From: an uncultured Eubacteriales bacterium
GTDB taxonomy: Bacteria > Bacillota > Clostridia > Oscillospirales > Oscillospiraceae
DNA: 61,736 bases
Reading direction: 5' to 3'
Assembly (NCBI GenBank): GCA_900543085.1
Contig: UQQF01000009.1
Coordinates: 1 to 61,736 of the forward strand
Below the pieces are notes generated by a model. That model ran no database searches, was not told the DNA's origin, and was given only the letters and a program-made list of their open reading frames with translations. A program made the position numbers and the translations under genes. This document shows, piece by piece, positions 49,238 through 58,268 of this stretch (positions are counted from its first letter, which is position 1; each line of letters begins with the position of its first letter).

Positions 49238-49512
49238 TGTAAAAAAGCCTCGCAGAGTTTCGCGCCCTATGGGCGCGAAAGGGACTGTGATCTCGGCTTT
49301 AGCCGGGAGCGAAGGATATGCAGCTTGCGACGACGAAGCATAGCGCCGGTCTCCATCGCCCACCTATGGGATCCCCACGAAGTGCATTTGCACTTCGTGG
49401 GAGAGGAGGAGCAGCGGAATGACTGAGCTCTCGGCTTTAGCCGGGAGCGAAGGATATGCAGCTTGCGACGACGAAGCGAAGGATATGCAGCTTGCGACGA
49501 CGACGGCGGGGT
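49238..49512 (-). repeat. Dispersed structured repeat, copy 4 (reverse orientation, internally iterated)
   Basis: The reverse complement of copy 3 modules: AGCCTCGCAGAGTTTCGCGC, CTCGGCTTTAGCCGGGAGCG, GGATATGCAGCTTGCGACGA, CCACGAAGTG/CACTTCGTGG hairpin, GAGAGGAGGAGCAGCGGAAT, then the pyrimidine/purine module again. The unit GCGAAGGATATGCAGCTTGC occurs three times (from about 49310, 49447 and 49475), the last two in tandem with a 28-bp period. The 333-bp gap between genes contains nothing else except a CCCCCGCC/GGCGGGGG terminator at about 49207-49229. Confidence 0.8.
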
Positions 49513-49518
49513 CATTTT

Positions 49519-50946
49519 TTACTGCTCGATGCTCACGTCAAGGGTGCGCCGGGGCAGCGTTAAGGTTCGGTTGTAGGCGTTCACCCGCTCGAACTGTCCG
49601 GTCAGCCACTCGCTGTATATCAGTCCGCTCCCGTCGTAAACGTTCACCTGCAGATACTCCGTCATCGTGCTATTCTCGGGGTCGGAGTAGTCGTCCACAC
49701 TGCTGTTATTCAGCACCACGAGCCGCTCGCCGTCCGTGGCGTAGAACACGTTGCCGCCGCTGTGGACGTAGTAGCCCTCGTTCTCGTAGCACTCCGGCGC
49801 CGGCGGATTTGAAGTGTCCACCGTCAGCACGGGCGTGTACAGCCCGCCGCCCTCGCTCAGCACCTGCAGCACGTTGCCTACGTCCAGCACATAGTAGCCG
49901 TCCACCGGCGTGACGTCCGCTCCTGAGGTCGCGTCTGCCAGCGTATAGCTCTCGCTAAAGCTCCACTCTGAGCCGACCAGCAGCAGCTGCCTCTGGAGCA
50001 GCTCTCCGCTCCCGGCGTCCATAACGTTCAGATACAGCGCGTCGTCCTCAGCGGTGAATATAAGCAGCCGCTCTCTGTCCTCGCTGAGCAGCAGCGCCTC
50101 GCCCTGCACTTCCTCGCCTATGGCGTACACCGGCTCCATGCCGGATAGCCGTATCGTGTCGTCCTCGCAGGGGATGCGGTAGACGCCCCAGCTCCCGCCG
50201 GGCATACGGCTGCCGTCAAGCAGAGCCCCCTCCTCGTCGCGCACGCAGAACTTTATGTACAGGTTCCCGTCCGCGGCGCACAGGCTGGAGTCATAGACTC
50301 CGCCAATGTACTGGCTGTCCAGAAATTCAATAGACAGCCGGGAACCGTCGACACCGCGCTCCAGCATCACTTCCATCCAAACTTCCTCCGGCAGCGGGAT
50401 GGGGAAATACTCCGAGACGTCATAGTCAAAGGTGTATTCGTATAAGTCTTCGTACACGTTCGCGCCGTGTACTTCCGCCGTCACGGGCATTATATCCGTG
50501 TAGTCGTTCAGGCGCAGCCGTCTGGTGTATGTCTCCGCATCGCCGGCCATCTCCACCATGTCGGCGTATACGTCATAGACGTATTCGCTGTGGAAGTCCG
50601 GCTCGCCGGAGTTCCAACTATGGCTGTTGTTACCCATGTTTATCGTGAGCGAGATCTGCGGCTCGACCGGCGAAGTGCCCTCGCGGCCGTCCCCTTTGAG
50701 CGTCCAATCGCTTTGCATGGTCTGCTCGCCGGTTCCGAGGTCGTAGTCTATGTTCCAGTTCAGGTGCGATTCCAGCTCCCTGTCGTACGACAGCCGGACG
50801 CCGGCGGCGTCGGCGCGCTCGCCGTAGAGCACCTCGCCGTCAAGTTTCAGGTCGTTGCGCTGCGGCCACAGCAGCAGGTTCCCCGCCGCGAGCACGGCCA
50901 GCGCCAGCACGGCCAGCAGCGCAAACACTCTCTTTGCAAACTTCAA
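49519..50946 (-). CDS. Membrane-anchored paralog 6 of the six-gene array (propeller-like)
   Basis: 475 aa from TTG with GGAGGGG upstream. N-terminal anchor VFALLAVLALAVLAAGNLLL, then LDGEVLYGERADAAGVRL, the array's signature start. Also shared are LNDYT, MPGGSWGVYRIPC (about 260), a repeat-like stretch with LLIFTAEDDALYLNVMDAGSG, DGERLVVLNN and a final LQVNVYDGSGLIYSEWL. It is 34 nt downstream of its neighbour and the last gene of the operon. Short beta-strand blocks ending in D-G or D-A-G suggest a beta-propeller exposed outside the cell, but no known domain is recognised. Function unknown. Confidence 0.85.
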   Translation of the reverse strand: MKFAKRVFALLAVLALAVLAAGNLLLWPQRNDLKLDGEVLYGERADAAGVRLSYDRELESHLNWNIDYDLGTGEQTMQSDWTLKGDGREGTSPVEPQISLTINMGNNSHSWNSGEPDFHSEYVYDVYADMVEMAGDAETYTRRLRLNDYTDIMPVTAEVHGANVYEDLYEYTFDYDVSEYFPIPLPEEVWMEVMLERGVDGSRLSIEFLDSQYIGGVYDSSLCAADGNLYIKFCVRDEEGALLDGSRMPGGSWGVYRIPCEDDTIRLSGMEPVYAIGEEVQGEALLLSEDRERLLIFTAEDDALYLNVMDAGSGELLQRQLLLVGSEWSFSESYTLADATSGADVTPVDGYYVLDVGNVLQVLSEGGGLYTPVLTVDTSNPPAPECYENEGYYVHSGGNVFYATDGERLVVLNNSSVDDYSDPENSTMTEYLQVNVYDGSGLIYSEWLTGQFERVNAYNRTLTLPRRTLDVSIEQ

Positions 50947-50980
50947 AGTGACCCCTCCAATACTCCGTCCCTCACGCGGC

Positions 50981-52534
50981 TCAGCCCGCCGGAGGGACGG
51001 ACAGCTCCGCGCCGTTTATGCTTATGCCGCTCTCGGCGACGATGTCGGAAATAAAGCCTATGTGCTCTCCGCGGATGAGCTCCGAGTAGACCTGCTCCCC
51101 GCCGGAGTAGATGCGCAGCAGCCACACGTCCTCAAAGTCATTGTAGCCGTAGATCGGATCGCGCAACGGCGTCTCGCGCTCCTCGCCGTCGGAGACGGCG
51201 AGCTGTTGCAGCACACACAGCCGCTCGCCGTCGTAGGCGTACAGCGGGGCGTAGCACAGTTTCACGTCCAGCCCCGGCAATTCCGGCCGCTCCAGCTCCA
51301 CCGTGTCTATGGGTTCGTAGCGTCCGCCGCTGCGGCGGGGCGTCACGGCCACCACGTCCTCGTCCTCGTAGATGCCGCTGAACACGGCGTACTCGCCGTC
51401 GGCGCAGCAGCCGTAATCGACGGCCTTGCCGAAGCGCGCCTCCCCGCCGTCGGGGCACAGCTCCAGGCGCTGCGTCTCGGCCGCGGTCCCGGCGTCCAGG
51501 ACGGTGAGGTATATCCGCCCGCCCTCGCGGGTGAACAGCAGGACGCTCTCGCCGTCGTGGCTCAGCTCCAGCCAGGCGCCGTCCCAGTCCGCGCCCAGGG
51601 CGTGCACGTTCTCAGCGTTTCTCAGGTTCGCCGTGGCTCGGAAGGAGTTTTCCGCCCACCAGCGCCCGGTCAGATCATCCAGCCTCTCTCCATAGCTCAC
51701 CCATCCGGAGCTGTTAGTCAGCGGCTCCACCTTCACGTAATCCGAGACCAGGACGCGGTAGACGCCCCAGCCCCCGCCCGGGAGGCCGCTGCCGTCGAGC
51801 AGCTCGTCAGTCGCGATGTCGCGCGTGGCAAACACGAAGTACACGTACCCGGACGGCGCGAACACGCTGTCGGACTCGGTGTAAGTCACGTGGTAAATGT
51901 CGCCCTCCTGCGGAGGGTCGAGCATCGTGAACGACGCCGTGTGCCGGTTACCCACGTATTCGTATGTCACGCTCAGGCGCACCTCGCACGGCAGGGGCAG
52001 CCGGAACAGCTGCGAATAGTTCTCGCCCGCCGAATTGCCGTCGTCACAGAGCAGCAGCTCGGTTCCGAAATGCAGGAAGCAGCTTTCCGTGTAGTCGTTC
52101 AGCAGGAACTCGCCGCTTGCGCTCGGCGTATCCCAGCGCCCGCCCAGCAGGTCTTCGAGTATGGCCTCATACGCGCCGGGCATTGCGCGTATGTCGCCGT
52201 CGTACCAGTAGAAGGTGCCGGTATAGAACGCGTCAATGACCTCAATGCCGGGGTTGGAGTAGTAGTCGGGCGTCCAGGTATTCTCCATTTTCCAGTGCGT
52301 GTCGGTCTCGCCCGTACCCACGCCGGAGTCCCAGGACGTGTCCCACAGCAGGCGGTCTGCCAGCGACATATCCCGCGACAGCGTCACTCCCTGCGCCGCG
52401 CTGCGCTCGCCCGTCAGCACCTCGCCGCTCAGCCGCGCCGAGTCCCGCACCGCGTTCAGCGCCAGCGTCCCCGCCGCAAACACGGCCACCGCCAGCACCG
52501 ACAGCGCCGCAAACGCCGTTCCGTACCGCCTCAT
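50981..52534 (-). CDS. Membrane-anchored paralog 5 of the six-gene array (propeller-like)
   Basis: 517 aa, the longest member. Anchor AFAALSVLAVAVFAAGTLAL, then LSGEVLTGERSAAQGVTL. It shares LNDYTE, PLPCEVRLSV, SGYVYFVFATRD with LLDGSGLPGGGWGVYRV, LELSHDGESVLLFTREGG with IYLTVLDAGTAAETQRL, and YDGERLCVLQ. An insertion relative to the others lies around 275-310 (TNSSGWVSYGERLDDLTGRW). The ATG overlaps the previous gene's stop (ATGA), so translation is coupled. Probably an extracytoplasmic domain on a single membrane anchor; function unknown. Confidence 0.85.
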   Translation of the reverse strand: MRRYGTAFAALSVLAVAVFAAGTLALNAVRDSARLSGEVLTGERSAAQGVTLSRDMSLADRLLWDTSWDSGVGTGETDTHWKMENTWTPDYYSNPGIEVIDAFYTGTFYWYDGDIRAMPGAYEAILEDLLGGRWDTPSASGEFLLNDYTESCFLHFGTELLLCDDGNSAGENYSQLFRLPLPCEVRLSVTYEYVGNRHTASFTMLDPPQEGDIYHVTYTESDSVFAPSGYVYFVFATRDIATDELLDGSGLPGGGWGVYRVLVSDYVKVEPLTNSSGWVSYGERLDDLTGRWWAENSFRATANLRNAENVHALGADWDGAWLELSHDGESVLLFTREGGRIYLTVLDAGTAAETQRLELCPDGGEARFGKAVDYGCCADGEYAVFSGIYEDEDVVAVTPRRSGGRYEPIDTVELERPELPGLDVKLCYAPLYAYDGERLCVLQQLAVSDGEERETPLRDPIYGYNDFEDVWLLRIYSGGEQVYSELIRGEHIGFISDIVAESGISINGAELSVPPAG

Positions 52535-54030
52535 GTTTTGTCCCTCCCCGTGTATATTAGCTCATATCCGTCCCGGCGCATCGAGTCCGTGTCCTCGGTG
52601 CTAAGCTGCTCCGAGTACAGCAGCTCCCCGTCCGGCGCGAACACTGTGAGGCGCAGGAGCGCTTTGCCGCCGTCCGTGTCGAAGTAGTGCCCGCCGTCGA
52701 GCATCGCCACGCGCTCGCCGTCGGACGTGAAGGCGTACGGCTCCGCACCGATGGTGCCGCCGTATTGCAGCGAATCCGGCAGGGCGCGCATGTCCACCAC
52801 GAAGGGCTCGGCGTATATGCCGCCGTTTTCGGGCACGCACATCACCTCGCCGGCGTCGGTGTCCACGGCGAGGCCGTTTTCAAACACGTGGCAGACCATG
52901 CGGTTGACCTCGGATGTGTAGATGTCGATCCCCGGGGCGATGTCCATCAGCTTCATGCTCTGCAGCTCCTCCCCGTCCAGGCCGAACACCGTGAGCCGCA
53001 GCGAGCCATCCGCGACGGTGAACAGCAGCAGCCGCGTGCCGTCGCAGCTCAGCTCCAAATCGGCGTGCTCCCAGTCCGCGCCCAGCGCGTGGAAGCACTC
53101 AACACTGCCGAAGTCCGGCCTCACGCGCACGGCGTCCGCAGTCCACCAGCGCTCGCCACCGGTGTCCCCTTTCACCTCGCAGGGTATGCGCCACACGCAC
53201 CACTCGCCGCCCGGGAAGCCCTCGGCGGAGACGCGCTCGCCCGGCGTGCCGCCGTCCGTTTCGCGGATGTCCAGCACCAGGTACAGCGCGCCGTCCGGGG
53301 CGAGGACGCAGTCGGAATAGGTATAATAGTACCCATCCCCCGGCGAGGCCTCCACGCCGAAGGCACTGGCGTAGCTGTTCACGGTCACGCTGGCGTAAAG
53401 CATCTCGTCCCCGGTCAGGGGCAGGGCGAAGGCGCCGTCCGACAGCTCGCCGTCATATGTCTCGTTCACGCGCCGGTCGCACCACAGCCTTGGGTCTTCC
53501 GGCCTTATTTCGTAGACGGGCACGTCGTCCGTCATGCCGCGACAGTAGAAGTTCAGCGGGAGCTTGTCCGTGTATTCGCTCAGCGGGCGGCTCTCGCCCG
53601 CCTGCCCAGACTCGCCGTCCAGCGAGGAATACAGCCTGTCATATATGTCCTGCGCCCAGGCCAGGGGCGCGCTGAGCGTGTTGTGGCCGCGGTCAGGCCA
53701 GGATTCGTCCCTGTCGCCGCCCACGCCCTTGAGCCTTAGCTTGGGTCCGGCGGGAGCCTCCTCCGGCGCCAGCTCCGCAAAGCTCCACGCGCTGTCGGAG
53801 CGCGTTTCCCCGCTCGCGGCGTCAAAGACGGCGTCAACGCTCAAATGCCCGCCGAGCGCCAGCTCCTGCCGCAGCGTGAAACCCTCGGCCGCCGCCCGCT
53901 CGCCGTATATGACCTCGCCGGCTGCGGAGAAGCTGCCCGCCTGCGCGGCGAGGACGCCCGTGCCCACGGCCAGGACGGCCAGCGCGAGGCCGGCCAGAAA
54001 AGCAAAGGCTGCTGCCCTTCGGAACTTCAT
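52531..54030 (-). CDS. Membrane-anchored paralog 4 of the six-gene array (propeller-like)
   Basis: 499 aa. Anchor AFAFLAGLALAVLAVGTGVL, then AAGEVIYGERAAAEGFTL. Conserved LSEYTD, PLTGDEMLYASV, DGALYLVLDIRE with AEGFPGGEWCVWRIPC, LELSCDGTRLLLFTVADG with LRLTVFGLDGEELQSM, TSDGERVAMLDGG and LRLTVFAPDGELLYSEQLS. A segment naming cell-surface-type acidic patches is absent. It starts 39 nt after the preceding gene with GGAGGGAG as ribosome site and overlaps the next by 4 nt. Secreted or surface-exposed and of unknown function; propeller-like from its strand pattern. Confidence 0.85.
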   Translation of the reverse strand: MKFRRAAAFAFLAGLALAVLAVGTGVLAAQAGSFSAAGEVIYGERAAAEGFTLRQELALGGHLSVDAVFDAASGETRSDSAWSFAELAPEEAPAGPKLRLKGVGGDRDESWPDRGHNTLSAPLAWAQDIYDRLYSSLDGESGQAGESRPLSEYTDKLPLNFYCRGMTDDVPVYEIRPEDPRLWCDRRVNETYDGELSDGAFALPLTGDEMLYASVTVNSYASAFGVEASPGDGYYYTYSDCVLAPDGALYLVLDIRETDGGTPGERVSAEGFPGGEWCVWRIPCEVKGDTGGERWWTADAVRVRPDFGSVECFHALGADWEHADLELSCDGTRLLLFTVADGSLRLTVFGLDGEELQSMKLMDIAPGIDIYTSEVNRMVCHVFENGLAVDTDAGEVMCVPENGGIYAEPFVVDMRALPDSLQYGGTIGAEPYAFTSDGERVAMLDGGHYFDTDGGKALLRLTVFAPDGELLYSEQLSTEDTDSMRRDGYELIYTGRDKT

Positions 54031-54069
54031 ACTCTCCCTCCCGTTCCCCGGCGCTGCGCCGGGGCGATT

Positions 54070-55452
54070 TCAGCTCAGCCGCCAGGTCTGTACCGAGGCG
54101 GCGGCAGTGAGCTGGTTTTCCATCCACTCGTTATAGACCAGCCCGCCGTTTGCGTCGTAGATCAGCAGCTGGTACGCGGAAAAGCTATCTGAGTTTGGGC
54201 GGTAGACATACACCCGCTGGAGCGTCACCAGCCGCTCGCCGTCATAGACGATGTCCCAGAATCCGCGCTCCTCCGGATAGACGTTCTCCGCCTTTACGCT
54301 CTCCGGCACTCCGGCGGTCTGCGTGTCCACGCTGAAACGGTGCTCGTACCGCCCGGCGTCCACGTCCACCACGGCTGCCGCCATGTCGTAGAGCGTGTAG
54401 ATATACCCGCCATCGTAGCTCTGCCGCCTTACATAGCCGTTGACCGAGGCTGTGCCGTACATATGCTCCGCGGTTTCCGCGGGGAACAGCAGCAGGCGCT
54501 GCTCTGCGGCGCCGGTCCCGGCGTCCAGCACGGTCAGCCAGACGTCGCCGTCCTCCACCGTGAACAGCTCGAGGCGCTGCCCGTCCCCGCTGAGCATCAG
54601 GTACGCGTCCTGCCAGTCCTCGCCCAGCTCGTAGAAGCTCTCCATCGCCGCAAAGTCGCAAAGCCAAAACGTGCCGCCGTCGTCCGCCGTGCGCTGTGAG
54701 CACGGCATGCGCCACACGCTCCACACCCCGCCCGGCATCTCGGAGGCGTCGAACAGCTCCCCGTCTCCGCCGCGCACGTTCAGCAGGAAGTAGAGCCAGT
54801 CGTCCGTGTAGACAAGGCTGCTGCCGGCCTCCATATTGTCGTCCGGGCCTGCGGGGAGTATGGACACACCCCAGTATTCGTCGAGCTCCACCATCAGCCG
54901 CACCGTCCGCGAGAGCCTTATCCTGATGTAGTCCGCCGCCTCGCCGCCTCCGGCGTCGACTATGTTATTGCTCTCCACGCGCATGGGCACGTATTCGGTG
55001 TAGTCGTTTAGCCGGACGGAGCGCCTGTCCCCGGCCTCCATGCCGTAACCGAGCACGGTGTCGCGGTATATCTCCTCCGTGAGCGGACTTTCGAAGCGTA
55101 TCTCCCCGTTCACGCCCTCGCTGTAGCTCAGATCCAGACCCACGTCATAGACTACCAGCGCGGGTTCGCTCGGGAGCTCAATGTCCCTGCCGCTGCTCCT
55201 TATCAGATCCCAGCTGCTGTCCGTGGCGGTCTCGCCCGTCGAGACGTCGTATCCGGCGCTCCACTTCAGCCTGCTTTCCAGCGAGGCGTCCAGCGCTATG
55301 GAGACGTCCCCGGCGTCCGAGCGCTCACCGGCGAGCACCGTGCCGCTCACCTCGAGGTCATAGCGGCTGTCGTTCAGCATCGCCGTCCCCGCCGCCAAAA
55401 AGGCCAGAGCCAGCACCGTCAGCAGCGCGAAGAAAAGGCCGTACCGTCTCAT
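54070..55452 (-). CDS. Membrane-anchored paralog 3 of the six-gene array (propeller-like)
   Basis: 460 aa. Anchor FFALLTVLALAFLAAGTAML, then VSGTVLAGERSDAGDVSI. LNDYTEYVP, MPGGVWSVWRMPC (about 245), FYELGEDWQDAYLMLSGDGQ then RLELFTVEDGDVWLTVLDAG, YDGERLVTLQRVYV and LLIYDANGGLVYNEWMENQL follow the array pattern. The start overlaps the previous stop (ATGA). The strands around each DG turn repeat about every 40-45 residues. Function unknown; co-expression with an ABC transporter suggests an envelope role. Confidence 0.85.
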   Translation of the reverse strand: MRRYGLFFALLTVLALAFLAAGTAMLNDSRYDLEVSGTVLAGERSDAGDVSIALDASLESRLKWSAGYDVSTGETATDSSWDLIRSSGRDIELPSEPALVVYDVGLDLSYSEGVNGEIRFESPLTEEIYRDTVLGYGMEAGDRRSVRLNDYTEYVPMRVESNNIVDAGGGEAADYIRIRLSRTVRLMVELDEYWGVSILPAGPDDNMEAGSSLVYTDDWLYFLLNVRGGDGELFDASEMPGGVWSVWRMPCSQRTADDGGTFWLCDFAAMESFYELGEDWQDAYLMLSGDGQRLELFTVEDGDVWLTVLDAGTGAAEQRLLLFPAETAEHMYGTASVNGYVRRQSYDGGYIYTLYDMAAAVVDVDAGRYEHRFSVDTQTAGVPESVKAENVYPEERGFWDIVYDGERLVTLQRVYVYRPNSDSFSAYQLLIYDANGGLVYNEWMENQLTAAASVQTWRLS

Positions 55453-56840
55453 GCTCTCACCTCCGTTATATCCAGTCCGTAATCGCCGCCGAACCAGAGC
55501 AGGCTCTCGTCCGAGTGGCGCGCCGTGACGGCGTCCGTCAGCAGCTCCACGTAGTCCATGCCCTCGCCGCCGTAGCCGACCAGCAGGTACGCCCGGCGGT
55601 ATTCATACTGGCGCTCGCTGTCAAACAGCGCGCGTTCCAGACGCCATATCCGCTCGCCGTCGTAGACGTAGTCGCCGCTGTCCTCGTAATACATGGCTCT
55701 CGTCAGGGCGTAGAGCCGGCTGTCGTCCGTCGCGCAGCGCAGCGCCGTCTCAAAGCCCGAGTCCGTCTGCGTGAGCGCCATGACCTCGCCGCCGCAGTCG
55801 AGCACCACCCAGCCCTCGCCGCTGTGGAAGCTGAGCATGGACGGCTCGACGCCCGTCTCCAGGCTCTGCATGCGCTCGCCGCTCGCGGCGTCGAACACCT
55901 CCAGGCGGAGCGAGCCGGACGCCTCCGTGGCCAGCAGCACATATTTGCCGTCGCCGCTCAGCCCCAGCGTGCCGTAGTCGCCGCTGACGCTCTCCAGCGT
56001 GGAGACGTCGGGGGTGACATACACCCCGTCCTTCGTCCACCAGCGGTTTTCGCTTGTGTCCGTCCCCGGCGCGAGCGTGCACTTCACGCGCCAGACGCCC
56101 CACTCGCCGCCGGGCGTCATCGCGCCGGACAGCTCCCTCAGAGCGTCCTCGCCCTCCACGGCGAAGGCCGCAATCGAAAAGTATATGTACCCGTCCGGCG
56201 TGAACACGCTGTCGGAAAACATCCGGACGGCATCGAACAAACTCGAATCCGGCAGGAGCCTGAACTCCCCGTTTCTGTAGGAGGCCTTGACCAGCCAGCC
56301 CTCCTCCAGCGGAATCCGGAACAGCCCGTCCAGCGCGTCCTCTCCGCCGGCGAAGTTGACCGCATCCAAGTCCAGCGGCGCGCCGGAGCCGAAGTCCGAG
56401 AGGTCGTAAACGCCGCTCGCGCCCTCCTGTGCCCCGGTCTCGGCCATCAGCGCGTCGTATATCCCGCGCGCCACGCCCTCGGGTATGTCGTCCTCCGCCC
56501 AGCTCAGGCTGAACGGGTCTTCAAACCAGCTGTGCACCCCGACAGCCGGCAGGGACGCATAGCCGTAATCCGGCGTGGACAGCAGCGGCAGCGACCAGCC
56601 GCCCTCGGCTGACGCCTCGCCCCGCGCGGGGGAGTACGCCACGTCCCAGCCGAGGTGATCGGCCAGCGTCGTGCGCCCGCGCACCTCCACGCGCGCCGCG
56701 TCCGCCCGCTCGCCCACGAGCACCTCGCCCGTCAGCGGATAGTTCTCCTCCGCCGCGCCGAGCATCCCCGCACCGGCAAACGCGCCAAACGCCAGCGCCA
56801 GCACAGATAGCGCCGCGAAGGCGTATGCCCGGCCGCTCAT
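55449..56840 (-). CDS. Membrane-anchored paralog 2 of the six-gene array (propeller-like)
   Basis: 463 aa from the ATG that overlaps the preceding stop (ATGA); earlier in-frame sequence lies within the neighbour. Anchor AFAALSVLALAFGAFAGAGM, then LTGEVLVGERADAARVEV. It shares PLEEGWLVKASY, DGYIYFSIAAF, MTPGGEWGVWRVKC, LGLSGDGKYVLLATEASG then LRLEVFDAASGERMQSL, and YDGERIWRLERAL. The LNDYT motif is altered to YDLSDF. Function unknown, as for its paralogs. Confidence 0.85.
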   Translation of the reverse strand: MSGRAYAFAALSVLALAFGAFAGAGMLGAAEENYPLTGEVLVGERADAARVEVRGRTTLADHLGWDVAYSPARGEASAEGGWSLPLLSTPDYGYASLPAVGVHSWFEDPFSLSWAEDDIPEGVARGIYDALMAETGAQEGASGVYDLSDFGSGAPLDLDAVNFAGGEDALDGLFRIPLEEGWLVKASYRNGEFRLLPDSSLFDAVRMFSDSVFTPDGYIYFSIAAFAVEGEDALRELSGAMTPGGEWGVWRVKCTLAPGTDTSENRWWTKDGVYVTPDVSTLESVSGDYGTLGLSGDGKYVLLATEASGSLRLEVFDAASGERMQSLETGVEPSMLSFHSGEGWVVLDCGGEVMALTQTDSGFETALRCATDDSRLYALTRAMYYEDSGDYVYDGERIWRLERALFDSERQYEYRRAYLLVGYGGEGMDYVELLTDAVTARHSDESLLWFGGDYGLDITEVRA

Positions 56841-58231
56841 GCCTCCACCTCCGTTATGCAGGCTGTCATGCCTATCATCCATCCCAAGTTCCGCCAGTAG
56901 TTATCCAGCTGGGTGCTCAGCCAGTCCGCGCACTCCAGGCCGTCCTCGCCGTATATCAACAGCAGGTACGGTCTCTCCAGGTAGTCGGAGTTCGGCATCT
57001 CGTCGGGCGACACGTTTATCCGGCGCAGGATTGCCAGGCGCCCGCCGGAGCAGGCTATGTCCATCACATCTCCTTGGCCGTGGAACCTTGCGTCCGCAAA
57101 TCGCTCGGGCAGCCCCTCAAAGCGCGTGGAGCCGGAGTAGACCTCCTCGCAGCGCTCCCCGTCAAAGGAGCAGCCCGCCGCGTAGTTGCGCCAGGCAAAG
57201 GCTATGCCGTCGCTTGAGACGTCGCGCTGGACCTTGTCAAAGCCTGCGGCCATCTCGGAGGCCGGGAGCACCCTCATCGTCTGCGTCACGGAGAGCGTGT
57301 CGAGGTCCAGCAGCGCCATGTCCAAGCCGCCTTCCATGTCGATGAGCACAAACAGCGTCCCACCGTCGGCGCTCAGCTCCAGCCCGGCCGTCTCCCAGCC
57401 CTCGGGCAGGGGGAAAATGTTCTCCGCGCGGGAGAAATCTATGCTCTCGCCGTCGCAGGGGATGCGATATACGCCCCAGCCGCCGCCCGGCAGCAGTTCG
57501 CCGGAGAACAGCTCTCCATTTTCGTCCCTCACATCCGGCACGAAATAGAGGTATCCGTCCGAGCCGAGCACGCTCTCGGAGCGCACGTTTATGCCCGCTA
57601 TGTAAGTGCCGAACTTGTACATCCCATTGGTGTGGTGCACATATGCCCCCAGCCTGGCGTCCTCCGGCGCGGGGACGCGGAACACCTCCGCGGCGCTCAC
57701 GCCGCCGGATACGGCCAGCTCCCCTGCGTCGAAGCTCAGCGGCACGAAGTCATAGTAGTCGCTCAGCGGAAAGCTCAAGCTTACGAGGGGTTCTGCGCCG
57801 CTCAGGCGCGCTCGCAGCTCGTCCGCCAGGGCGCGCATTTCCGGCTTGCCGTCAAACTCTGCCTCGAAGGCCGTAGCGCTGTCCCACTCTATGTACTCCA
57901 CCAACTCACCGCTTGCCGTCAGCGGGTCGTCGTCGCGCCAGGTCTCGCTGCTCTGCTCCAGGTCTGCCGTGTGCGTCCGGTCAAGCTCCCAGCCCGAGCG
58001 CGTCTCGCACTCGCAGTTGGCGGCGCTGTAGTCCAGCTCCCAGGCGATGTGGGCTCGCATGGTGGCGCTGAGCTTCACGCCAAAGCCGGAGGCGGCGGCG
58101 CTCTCACCGGCGAGCACCTCGCCCGTGAGGGTGTATTTGTCAAGCTCCAGGCGCAAAAACACGCTCGCGAGCGCCAAAAACACCAGCGCCAGCGCCGAAA
58201 GCGCGGCGAAGGCGTATCCTTTTCGCTTCAA
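56837..58231 (-). CDS. Membrane-anchored paralog 1 of the six-gene array (propeller-like)
   Basis: 464 aa from TTG with GGGGG 8 nt upstream; first of the array, 37 nt after the ABC ATPase gene. Anchor AFAALSALALVFLALASVFL, then LTGEVLAGESAAASGFGV. It shares SDYYDFVP, PAPEDARLGAYV, DGYLYFVPDVRDENGELFSG with LLPGGGWGVYRIPC, LELSADGGTLFVLIDMEG then LDMALLDLDTLSVTQTM, GGRLAILRRINVS and LLIYGEDGLECADWLSTQL. Distances between paralogs are low-identity except for these blocks, so the duplications are old. Function unknown. Confidence 0.85.
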   Translation of the reverse strand: MKRKGYAFAALSALALVFLALASVFLRLELDKYTLTGEVLAGESAAASGFGVKLSATMRAHIAWELDYSAANCECETRSGWELDRTHTADLEQSSETWRDDDPLTASGELVEYIEWDSATAFEAEFDGKPEMRALADELRARLSGAEPLVSLSFPLSDYYDFVPLSFDAGELAVSGGVSAAEVFRVPAPEDARLGAYVHHTNGMYKFGTYIAGINVRSESVLGSDGYLYFVPDVRDENGELFSGELLPGGGWGVYRIPCDGESIDFSRAENIFPLPEGWETAGLELSADGGTLFVLIDMEGGLDMALLDLDTLSVTQTMRVLPASEMAAGFDKVQRDVSSDGIAFAWRNYAAGCSFDGERCEEVYSGSTRFEGLPERFADARFHGQGDVMDIACSGGRLAILRRINVSPDEMPNSDYLERPYLLLIYGEDGLECADWLSTQLDNYWRNLGWMIGMTACITEVEA

Positions 58232-58268
58232 TTACAGCACCCCCCTGCTCGTTGTCGGGACTTGCCCG

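Noticed and set aside
49238..49512. CRISPR array suggested by the iterated GCGAAGGATATGCAGCTTGC units
   Set aside because: Units are in direct tandem without unique spacers, belong to the dispersed repeat, and no cas gene is present.
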